Below are positions 1-5,302 of a stretch of DNA of 5,319 nucleotides, one piece after another; position 1 is the first letter of the stretch, and each line of letters begins with the position of its first letter. This DNA comes from JAZKSG01 sp036626215 (GTDB taxonomy: Archaea > Thermoplasmatota > E2 > DHVEG-1), in NCBI GenBank assembly GCA_036626215.1, contig JAZKSG010000064.1:1-5319 (forward strand). Direction: 5' to 3'. The notes beneath the pieces were generated by a model. The model was not told where the DNA came from. It worked only from the letters and a program-made list of their open reading frames with translations, and ran no database searches. A program made the position numbers and the translations under genes.

Positions 1-17
1 AAAAACCAATAATTAGA

Positions 18-80
18 TTAAAAACCAACAGGGGAGTAAGAGAATATAGCAGATAATCTCATCCTGTTTCCACATCCCAT
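18..80 (-). CDS. Possible 20-residue mini-ORF with strong ribosome binding site
   Basis: Reading leftward from an ATG at 80-78, the minus strand encodes MGCGNRMRLSAIFSYSPVGF and stops with TAA at 20-18. A GAGGAGG sequence (complement of 86-92) lies 5 bases before the ATG, which is a near-ideal Shine-Dalgarno site and spacing. A second ATG at 75-73 in another frame gives MWKQDEIICYILLLPCWFLI and stops at 15-13, so the same site could serve either frame. The region is generally purine-rich on this strand, so SD-like strings are expected by chance. I recognise no family. It could be a leader peptide, a decayed gene start, or nothing. Confidence 0.2.
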   Translation of the reverse strand: MGCGNRMRLSAIFSYSPVGF

Positions 81-116
81 CTTTTCCTCCTCACCAAACT
101 TTTTTTGGAAATTCTG

Positions 117-149
117 CCCTCCTCTTACTTCCCTCCCCTCTTCTCCTTT
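117..149. other. Polypyrimidine/polypurine tract
   Basis: These 33 bases are all C or T on the plus strand except one A at 127, and pyrimidine-rich sequence extends leftward to about position 57. The minus strand therefore carries G runs (GGGG, GGG, GGG and several GG) over this stretch. The tract ends exactly where the AT-rich promoter-like region of the first gene begins. No coding function is seen on either strand. Confidence 0.6.
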
Positions 150-155
150 AATAAA
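147..155 (+). promoter_or_regulatory. Probable TATA box of the glycosylase-permease operon
   Basis: TTTAATAAA at 147-155 follows the pyrimidine tract and lies about 53-61 bases before the chosen ATG at 208. If archaeal spacing of about 25 bases holds, transcription would begin near 175-180 and give a leader of roughly 30 bases. Further AT-rich sequence at 151-166 makes the exact box uncertain. Confidence 0.35.
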
Positions 156-197
156 AAACAAAAAATAGTACACTGCACATCACAAAATAGAGATTTT

Positions 198-201
198 GAG
201 G
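198..201 (+). promoter_or_regulatory. Ribosome binding site that decides the glycosylase start
   Basis: GAGG at 198-201 stands 6 bases before the ATG at 208. It overlaps the upstream in-frame TTG at 196-198, so it can serve the ATG but not the TTG. This favours 208 as the start. Confidence 0.6.
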
Positions 202-207
202 AAAACT

Positions 208-831
208 ATGGATAATTTAGTATCAAAAATTGAAAAATTAAAAAAAACCGATATAAAGAACAAAATTGATCAAAGAATCAAAGAATTTCAGAGTATATCC
301 CAAAAATCAAAGAACCAAATTTTTGAAGAACTATGTTTTTGCATATTGACAGCTAATTTCAATGCAGAAAAAACAATCCAAATACAAAATAAAATAGGGG
401 AAAGCTTTCTACAGGATTCAGAAAAAAAATTAGCAACAAAACTTAAAAAATGTGGTCATAGATTTCCAAACAAGAGAGCTCAATACATATGTGAATCAAA
501 AAAACAAAAAAATGAATTATACAACATAGTTGAAAATGAAAAAGAAGAAAAAATAAGGGAATGGCTGGTAAACAACATAAAAGGAATTGGTTACAAAGAA
601 AGCAGCCATTTTTTACGTAACATCGGCTTCCAAAACATAGCAATAATCGATTTTCATATAGTAGACCTCCTTTTCCGTTATAACTTAATAAAAAAACCAA
701 AAACTATTACCAAAAAAAGATATCTAGAAATAGAGGAAATTCTAAAAAAAATTGCTGATAGAGCAGATGTTACTTTAGCTGAACTTGATCTATATCTCTG
801 GTATATGGAAACTGGAAAAATTTTGAAATAA
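208..831 (+). CDS. ogg: N-glycosylase/DNA lyase, archaeal Ogg2 family (8-oxoguanine repair)
   Basis: This enzyme should excise 8-oxoguanine from DNA and cut the resulting abasic site by beta-elimination, in base excision repair. The protein is 207 residues from the ATG at 208, matching the usual Ogg2 length; an in-frame TTG at 196 would add four residues but has no ribosome binding site. The family pattern is clear: an N-terminal ELCFCILTANF helix (about 41-51), a CGHRFPNKRAQYI segment (about 82-94), then the helix-hairpin-helix at about 123-142 with catalytic Lys130 in GIGYKESSHFLRNIG. Asp148 follows in AIIDFHIV, the expected catalytic aspartate. The protein ends in LYLWYMETGKILK; the terminal lysine is known in Ogg2 enzymes to help tell 8-oxoguanine from guanine. 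It is very lysine-rich (about 16%). The permease gene starts 12 bases after its stop, suggesting cotranscription. Confidence 0.93.
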   Translation: MDNLVSKIEKLKKTDIKNKIDQRIKEFQSISQKSKNQIFEELCFCILTANFNAEKTIQIQNKIGESFLQDSEKKLATKLKKCGHRFPNKRAQYICESKKQKNELYNIVENEKEEKIREWLVNNIKGIGYKESSHFLRNIGFQNIAIIDFHIVDLLFRYNLIKKPKTITKKRYLEIEEILKKIADRADVTLAELDLYLWYMETGKILK

Positions 832-843
832 ATAAAATCAACT

Positions 844-2019
844 ATGAGAAAAGAAGAAGATAAGACAGACCCGATTTGTGGGATGAAAGGCACAATAAAA
901 GCTCATGGCCACTATTTCTGTAGTGAAAACTGTATCAGAAAGTATGAAGAAAAACACGACATCTCTGAAAAAGATGAATATTGCCCTAGTTGTCAGGTAA
1001 ATAAAGGAAGACCATGGTATAGAGAAAAACTCACGATAATAACATTTTTCTCAATTATAATACTAATTTTGTCCTATACAATAGATCAACTTAATCCGTT
1101 TTTCAACGCATTTATAGATTATCTCAACCTCATCTGGTGGGCAATACTATTGGGTTTCCTACTTGGAGGAGTTATCGACTATTTTATTCCACGAGAATAC
1201 ATCAAAAAATATTTGTCCCGCCATAAAAAAAGAACGATTTTTTACTCTATACTTTTTGGTTTCCTCATGAGCGCCTGCTCACATGGAATATTAGCAGTAG
1301 CTATGGAGCTTTATAAAAAAGGTGCAAGTACTTCCTCGGTCATAGCATTTTTGATGGCTTCACCTTGGGCTAATCTCCCAATAACTTTTCTTTTGGTCGG
1401 TTTTTTTGGTTTAAAAGCATTTTACATAATACTTTCAGCGTTGATAATTGCGACGACCACTGGTTTAATATTTCAAGCTCTTGAACGAAAAGGATGGGTG
1501 GAATGTAGAAGCTGTAAAATGGGTGAAGATACACCAGTTCTACAAGATTTTTCGATTAAAGATGACATTAAAAAAAGATGGAAAAACTATGAGTTCAATT
1601 TTAAAAACAATTACAAAGCATTAGCTGGTGTTCTAAGAGGTTCTTGGTCTCTTACCAAAATGGTGATGTGGTGGCTTATAATAGGGATGCTGATGGCTTC
1701 TTTTGCCAGAGCATACATTCCGACAGATCTCTTCCAGGAATATATGGGGCCAACGTTGTTAGGTTTGGCTGTAACTCTTTTATTTGCCACTATTATAGAG
1801 GTATGTTCGGAGGGTAGTGCACCACTTGCCTTTGAAATATTTAACAAAACAGGAGCTTTCGGAAACAGTTTTACTTTTTTGATGGCTGGAGTAGCCTCTG
1901 ATTATACCGAAATCGGTTTGATTTGGCATAACATTGGTAAAAAAGCTGCTTTGTGGTTACCACTCGTTTCGATTCCACAGATACTATTTTTAGGTTTTAT
2001 TTTTAACATAATTACTTAA
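844..2019 (+). CDS. DUF318/ArsP-like permease with N-terminal YHS/TRASH-like metal-binding domain
   Basis: This is a 391-residue polytopic membrane protein, probably an efflux permease for a metal, metalloid or organoarsenical. Residues 8-35 form a YHS/TRASH-like module: DPICGM, then HYFCSENC, giving Cys12, Cys26 and Cys30. A CPSC pair (47-50) precedes the first membrane span at about 64-80. Further spans lie near 97-116, 131-152, 163-187, 190-211, 273-291, 303-322, 340-357 and 368-390. A central soluble loop (about 212-270) carries a third pair, CRSC (221-224). Residues 145-172 and 321-348 align without gaps as CSxG...AxEx...FLMA, the two halves expected of the UPF0718/PF03773 permease family. 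ArsP members of this family export trivalent organoarsenicals; the substrate here is unknown. The start at 844 keeps the YHS motif intact, but no clear ribosome binding site precedes it, fitting translation coupled to the glycosylase 12 bases upstream. A T7 tract follows directly. Confidence 0.85.
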   Translation: MRKEEDKTDPICGMKGTIKAHGHYFCSENCIRKYEEKHDISEKDEYCPSCQVNKGRPWYREKLTIITFFSIIILILSYTIDQLNPFFNAFIDYLNLIWWAILLGFLLGGVIDYFIPREYIKKYLSRHKKRTIFYSILFGFLMSACSHGILAVAMELYKKGASTSSVIAFLMASPWANLPITFLLVGFFGLKAFYIILSALIIATTTGLIFQALERKGWVECRSCKMGEDTPVLQDFSIKDDIKKRWKNYEFNFKNNYKALAGVLRGSWSLTKMVMWWLIIGMLMASFARAYIPTDLFQEYMGPTLLGLAVTLLFATIIEVCSEGSAPLAFEIFNKTGAFGNSFTFLMAGVASDYTEIGLIWHNIGKKAALWLPLVSIPQILFLGFIFNIIT

Positions 2020-2026
2020 TTTTTTT
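2020..2026 (+). terminator. Poly-T terminator after the permease
   Basis: Seven T bases start right after the TAA stop of the permease, in a T-rich context. Archaeal RNA polymerase can terminate on such tracts without a hairpin. No convincing stem precedes it. It would end the glycosylase-permease transcript. Confidence 0.5.
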
Positions 2027-2080
2027 CTCAAATAAACAGCAGAAACTACATACCCTGTATTGGTAGGATTTATATTTGAC

Positions 2081-2090
2081 TTTTATAGAT
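2081..2090 (+). promoter_or_regulatory. Probable TATA box of the exported amidotransferase-like gene
   Basis: TTTTATAGAT at 2081-2090 lies 51-60 bases before the ATG at 2141. A start site about 25 bases downstream would fall near 2111-2116 and give a leader of about 25-30 bases that includes the ribosome binding site. TTATATAC at 2111-2118 is another AT box but is too close to the gene to leave room for the ribosome binding site. Confidence 0.35.
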
Positions 2091-2128
2091 AAGATTAATA
2101 TTACAATTTGTTATATACAACTTGTTGA

Positions 2129-2135
2129 AGGGGGT
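2129..2135 (+). promoter_or_regulatory. Ribosome binding site with a G-U wobble
   Basis: AGGGGGT at 2129-2135 matches the full archaeal consensus AGGAGGT except for one A-to-G change, which can still pair as G-U with the 16S tail. The last G lies 6 bases before the ATG at 2141. This firmly supports that start. Confidence 0.7.
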
Positions 2136-2140
2136 TTAGA

Positions 2141-3106
2141 ATGAATAAAAAAATTATGGTTTTACTTTTATCTCTTCTGTTTTTAATTCCAGTTTTTAAT
2201 GTAGGTTCTTCAGAGATTTCTGAAACCAAAAAGAATGACAATTCTTTAGATAGCAGACCCGTTGTGAAAGTTGCTATTATAAGACAATATTGGGATCCTT
2301 TAGATGTTTTATTTACGGCTAAACTTTCGACTCTGATGCATAGGATATGTTTAAAAAAAGCTCAGAATGATTATAACGTAAGATTCAGAATTTACGAATT
2401 CTGGGATAACTACATTTTTGGAGATGTCCAGGCGGGTCTTTTACAACTTAGAGACATAGATATAGTTATAGCTCCCGGCGGAATGGGAGGTTGGCAGACT
2501 CCTTTTTTGTATAGATGGCAGCTTAAACGTTTTGTTAAATCTGGAGGAGGTTTCTATGGTATATGTGGAGATTCAACTTTTGGATCACTTGGAACAAAAC
2601 ATCTAAAATGGCAATACCGGCCTCTGTTAGATAGGCTTTTAGGATATGAATTATCTCCTATGCTTAAATTAGCTAATGTGTATACAGATGCTTCTGCATT
2701 TAGAGATTTGATAAAAAATCCTTTGTTTTTTAACAAATTAAGTGTTTTGTTTTTTCTTGTTGAACTCCCTCAATCTAGAGCGACTATACATTTTGAGGAT
2801 ACCTCCGTTTCTATCCAGGAGCCATATATAGGTGAAGATATGGTTACTATGCTGGGTAATGCTCCTATGATAGAGGGGCCTTTAAAAAATAAACTTTTCA
2901 TGTCTGAAGTCCATACTATCGCTACAATTAAAACTGCAGATAAACCATATGGTGATAGGATAAAAAATAAGAAAGCTATTGTTGCGACGACTTACGGTGA
3001 AGGTAGAGTAGTTCTTTCTTGTATCCATTCTCAGTTAACATGGGATAACAGTCGTTTACATGATGTATATGTTAGGAATGTTTTATGGACTGCTGGAAAA
3101 ATATAG
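2141..3106 (+). CDS. Exported BPL_N-like protein with class I glutamine amidotransferase-like fold
   Basis: The 321-residue product starts with a signal peptide: NKK, then a hydrophobic core at about 5-20 (IMVLLLSLLFLIPVFNV), with likely cleavage near 22-25. It should act outside the membrane, free or as a membrane-attached protein if uncleaved. The mature part looks like the amidotransferase-like fold seen in BPL_N (PF09825): a first strand VKVAIIRQYW (42-51), strand and turn IDIVIAPGGMGGWQ (106-119), and a nucleophile elbow GGGFYGICGDS (135-145) with candidate nucleophile Cys142. Near the C-terminus, GEGRVVLSCIHSQ (286-298) places His296 where true amidotransferases have His followed by Pro-Glu; here Ser-Gln follows, so the Glu of the usual triad is missing. 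A glutaminase role is therefore unlikely; peptidase, other hydrolase or binding functions are possible. No biotin-ligase catalytic domain is present. The gene appears monocistronic, with its own promoter and terminator. Confidence 0.72.
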   Translation: MNKKIMVLLLSLLFLIPVFNVGSSEISETKKNDNSLDSRPVVKVAIIRQYWDPLDVLFTAKLSTLMHRICLKKAQNDYNVRFRIYEFWDNYIFGDVQAGLLQLRDIDIVIAPGGMGGWQTPFLYRWQLKRFVKSGGGFYGICGDSTFGSLGTKHLKWQYRPLLDRLLGYELSPMLKLANVYTDASAFRDLIKNPLFFNKLSVLFFLVELPQSRATIHFEDTSVSIQEPYIGEDMVTMLGNAPMIEGPLKNKLFMSEVHTIATIKTADKPYGDRIKNKKAIVATTYGEGRVVLSCIHSQLTWDNSRLHDVYVRNVLWTAGKI

Positions 3107-3142
3107 GGTTCAGATAATTAATAGCATAAAAAAAAACTACTG

Positions 3143-3171
3143 AAAGATTGATATTTCTCTATCTTTTTTTT
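3143..3171 (+). terminator. Hairpin plus T8 terminator after the exported protein gene
   Basis: AAAGAT at 3143-3148 pairs with ATCTTT at 3161-3166. After one T-T mismatch the stem continues with GA/TC (3150-3151 with 3158-3159), around a six-base loop. The right arm runs into eight T bases at 3164-3171. It lies 37 bases past the stop codon. Both the weak stem and the T tract fit termination. Confidence 0.6.
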
Positions 3172-3186
3172 GTTTCAAATCAATTG

Positions 3187-3199
3187 TTTTATACATATT
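3187..3199 (+). promoter_or_regulatory. Candidate distal TATA box of the acyl-CoA synthetase
   Basis: TTTTATACATATT at 3187-3199 is a good archaeal TATA-like box just after the upstream terminator. Use of it would place the start near 3220 and give an unusually long leader of about 140 bases. A second AT box, TTTTAAAAAAT at 3308-3318, would give a leader of about 20 bases instead. The sequence alone does not decide between them. Confidence 0.3.
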
Positions 3200-3258
3200 T
3201 TTTTAACAGATATTGTTGCAGAATCTCTTTTAACTCCCTCTTATGCCGCCTTCTTTCG

Positions 3259-3285
3259 TTAACCTAAACATTTTTACGTGGTTAA
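3259..3285. repeat. Inverted repeat TTAACC-N15-GGTTAA, possible operator
   Basis: TTAACC (3259-3264) and GGTTAA (3280-3285) are perfect inverted copies with 15 bases between them. Their centres are 21 bp apart, about two helical turns, as for a dimeric regulator binding one face of DNA. It sits about 77 bases before the acyl-CoA synthetase. A six-base inverted pair can also arise by chance in AT-rich DNA. Confidence 0.25.
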
Positions 3286-3320
3286 TTATTCACATTTTTC
3301 CAGATAATTTTAAAAAATCG

Positions 3321-3345
3321 CCGGAAAAAAGTAGTTTTTTTACGG
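3321..3345 (+). promoter_or_regulatory. Hairpin overlapping the synthetase ribosome binding site
   Basis: CCG (3321-3323) pairs with CGG (3343-3345); after a G-A mismatch, six A bases (3325-3330) pair with six T bases (3336-3341) around a GTAGT loop. The right arm takes in the first two G bases of the GGGAGG ribosome binding site (3344-3349). In RNA this could partly mask the site, or the A/T arm with T7 could cause early termination. It only forms if transcription begins upstream of about 3320. Confidence 0.35.
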
Positions 3346-3349
3346 GAGG
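3344..3349 (+). promoter_or_regulatory. Ribosome binding site of the synthetase, long spacing
   Basis: GGGAGG at 3344-3349 contains the GGAGG core and is followed by 12 bases of nearly pure A before the ATG at 3362. That spacing is longer than the 6 bases seen for the two upstream genes. No alternative start codon lies in between. Confidence 0.65.
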
Positions 3350-3361
3350 CAAAAAAGAAAA

Positions 3362-4999
3362 ATGGAAACTGAAAAAGTATGCAAAGATAGCTATGAAGAA
3401 ATGTATAACAACTGGGAATGGAATATCCCTGAAAAATATAATTTTGGTTTTGACGTTGTAGATAAATGGGCTGAGAAAGAACCCGAGAAGTTAGCGTTGA
3501 TATCAATCCATAAAGATGGAGAAGGAGACACCAAACATACGTTTGAAGATTTGAAGAAAAAATCCAACAAGTTTGCCAACGCATTGCGAAATATAGGTGT
3601 TGAAAAAGACGACAGAGTACTCATCATCCTTCAGAGTATACCAGAATGGTATGAAGCGATGATAGGTATGATGAAGCTAGGGGTTATACCTATGCCGGGT
3701 ACAGTGCTCCTACGTGAAAAAAACATTAAGTATCGGATAACTCGCGCTGAGGCAAACATGGTTATAACCGACCTGGAGCACACGGATCTTGTAGAAAAAG
3801 TGAAAGATGATTGCCCTACGTTAGAACATTTTATGTGTGTCCGAGATAAAAAAGAAGGCTGGCTAAGTTTCGAGGAAGAAATGGAGAAAGCCTCTGATGA
3901 ATTAAATCAAGATGAAATCGAAAAGACTTCTTCAGATGATCCATTGTTGATTTATTTCACATCTGGTACGACAGGACACCCCAAGATGGTGTTGCATACC
4001 CATAAATATCCTTTGGGTCATGAAGTAACTGCTCGTTTTGCGCAGGATTTAACAGAAAATGATGTACATCTAACGGTATCTGAGACAGGTTGGGCTAAAG
4101 CCGCCTGGGGTAAACTCTTCGGTCAGATGATAGTCGGCGCTACCATCCTTCAAGCTGAAACACCTGGTCGTTTTGACGCCGATTTTATGCTTCGTATGAT
4201 GGAAAAATATGGAGTAACCACCTATTGTGCTCCACCCACCGTTTACCGTATGCTTATACAAGAAGATCTCTCCAAATATAATTTAAAACTCCGTCATTCC
4301 ATGAGCGCTGGTGAACCACTTAACCCAGAAGTGATAAAAAAATGGAAAGAAGCATTTGGTCTAAAAATATATGATATGTATGGTCAAACAGAAACTGTAT
4401 GTTTAGTCTCTAATTATCCATGTATGTCTATCAAAGCAGGCTCTATGGGTAAACCTACACCAGGTCATGATGTCCGAATTGTTGATGATGACTGTAACGT
4501 GTTAGATGACAACAAAGTAGGTAACATAGCTCTGTATATAGGAGATGTTCGTCCTCCAGGTTTGTTCAAAGAATACTGGAAAGATGAAGATAAAATGGAT
4601 GAAAGCTTCAAAAATGACTACTATTTTACTGGCGACCAAGCATATAGAGATCCAGATGGATACCTCTGGTTTGTAGGTAGAGATGACGATGTCATTAAAT
4701 CATCCGGATATCGTATCGGCCCGTTTGAAGTTGAATCAGCTTTGGTTGAACATGATGCTGTTGCTGAGGCAGCTGTAGTAGGCGTACCAGATCCAAAAGG
4801 AGTACGTGGCACCGTAGTCAAAGCCTTCGTTGTACTATCTAAAGGATATGAACCCTCTGACGACCTCACCGAGGAGCTGCAGGAACACGTAAAAAACGTC
4901 ACCGCTCCATATAAGTATCCACGTATAATAGATTATAAAGAAGAGCTACCGAAGACTATATCCGGAAAAATTTTGAGACGAAAACTTAGGAACGAATAA
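3362..4999 (+). CDS. AMP-forming acyl-CoA synthetase, medium-chain (ACSM/Macs) type
   Basis: This enzyme should activate a carboxylic acid with ATP to an acyl-adenylate and transfer it to CoA, releasing AMP and pyrophosphate in the cytoplasm. All core adenylate-forming motifs are present: the ATP loop YFTSGTTGHPK (198-208), AGEPL (316-320), YDMYGQTET (337-345), YFTGD with ribose-binding Asp425, the hinge at GRDDD (439-443), SSGYRIGPFEVE (447-458) and PKTISGKILRR with the catalytic Lys536. At 545 residues it lacks the extra N-terminal domain of classical acetyl-CoA synthetases (about 650). ETGWAKAAWGKLFGQ (241-255) and the A8 region resemble ACSM enzymes and Methanosarcina Macs1, which prefer medium, branched or aromatic acids; the exact substrate cannot be read from sequence. 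The gene is GC-richer than its neighbours, especially near the 3' end. It looks monocistronic, with a possible structured leader upstream and a T-rich terminator downstream. Confidence 0.93.
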   Translation: METEKVCKDSYEEMYNNWEWNIPEKYNFGFDVVDKWAEKEPEKLALISIHKDGEGDTKHTFEDLKKKSNKFANALRNIGVEKDDRVLIILQSIPEWYEAMIGMMKLGVIPMPGTVLLREKNIKYRITRAEANMVITDLEHTDLVEKVKDDCPTLEHFMCVRDKKEGWLSFEEEMEKASDELNQDEIEKTSSDDPLLIYFTSGTTGHPKMVLHTHKYPLGHEVTARFAQDLTENDVHLTVSETGWAKAAWGKLFGQMIVGATILQAETPGRFDADFMLRMMEKYGVTTYCAPPTVYRMLIQEDLSKYNLKLRHSMSAGEPLNPEVIKKWKEAFGLKIYDMYGQTETVCLVSNYPCMSIKAGSMGKPTPGHDVRIVDDDCNVLDDNKVGNIALYIGDVRPPGLFKEYWKDEDKMDESFKNDYYFTGDQAYRDPDGYLWFVGRDDDVIKSSGYRIGPFEVESALVEHDAVAEAAVVGVPDPKGVRGTVVKAFVVLSKGYEPSDDLTEELQEHVKNVTAPYKYPRIIDYKEELPKTISGKILRRKLRNE

Positions 5000-5020
5000 A
5001 AATTTTGTTCCAACTTCTCT

Positions 5021-5302
5021 TTATTTTTTTTCTTTTTCTAAAGATTCATTAGGGAATTTAGTGCAATGATTTTTTATGTCTTTTAATTTAAGATCCAGAT
5101 AATAATTGCTAGAAATTATGAAAGGATGTTGAAGATTACCGTTTTCAAATTCATTTATCAACTCATCTTTTACTTTGTCAAGTACAGAATCAGCGGTTTT
5201 ATCTATTATTACGTCTATGAACTCTTCTAAGTCCACCTCAGTATCAGAGCTTTGTTTCGAGTTATACCATTCCATTGCTTCTTGGAGAATCTTCCTTTTC
5301 AT
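5021..5302 (-). CDS. Small acidic hypothetical protein, 93 residues
   Basis: I do not recognise this family. The gene runs opposite to the acyl-CoA synthetase, with 21 bases between their stop codons. The start at 5302-5300 is supported by a GGAGGG (complement of 5314-5319), whose GGAGG core lies 12 bases upstream. The product is soluble-looking with no signal or membrane segment, and carries about 20 Asp/Glu against 14 Lys/Arg. Residues 22-53 (EVDLEEF...INEFEN) read as a long amphipathic helix, with another likely helix at 1-15; a short hydrophobic patch FIISSNYYLDLKL (61-73) follows, then a lone Cys80 and a charged EKEKK tail. The tail codons are the complement of the T-rich terminator for the opposite gene. 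Low complexity at the end and a good ribosome binding site make it a probable real gene of unknown role. Confidence 0.65.
   Translation of the reverse strand: MKRKILQEAMEWYNSKQSSDTEVDLEEFIDVIIDKTADSVLDKVKDELINEFENGNLQHPFIISSNYYLDLKLKDIKNHCTKFPNESLEKEKK
5024..5037 (+). terminator. T-rich terminator of the acyl-CoA synthetase
   Basis: T8 at 5024-5031, then C and T5 at 5033-5037, begin 24 bases past the synthetase stop. This resembles archaeal poly-T termination. It lies inside the 3' end of the convergent small gene, where it encodes that protein's lysine-rich tail. For the minus-strand gene, only a T5 run (complement of 4998-5002) is seen beyond its stop. Confidence 0.5.

Noticed and set aside
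94..108. CCAAA-CTTTT-TTTGG hairpin as a terminator or regulator
   Set aside because: The stem is only five pairs and the T run is inside it; there is no upstream gene in the window for it to end. It could mark the end of a gene to the left, but this cannot be shown.
196..207. TTG at 196 as an upstream start of the glycosylase
   Set aside because: The GAGG at 198-201 overlaps this codon and is correctly placed for the ATG at 208; the 207-residue form matches the family length.
443..893. Minus-strand frames opposite the glycosylase (443-700 and 678-893)
   Set aside because: They are shadows of an A-rich coding strand, giving Phe, Leu and Cys-rich translations with no start signal, opposite a confidently identified gene.
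2051..2065. TACC-CTGTATT-GGTA small inverted repeat upstream of the exported protein
   Set aside because: Four-base arms are too short to stand out from chance in this sequence.
3243..3461. 72-codon plus-strand frame overlapping the start of the acyl-CoA synthetase
   Set aside because: It has no ribosome binding site, overlaps the well-supported synthetase start in another frame, and its product resembles no known family.
4621..4902. 93-codon minus-strand frame opposite the synthetase C-terminal domain
   Set aside because: It lies wholly antisense to conserved motifs A7 and A8, is Ser/Thr/Pro-rich as expected for a shadow frame, and has no ribosome binding site that I could see.
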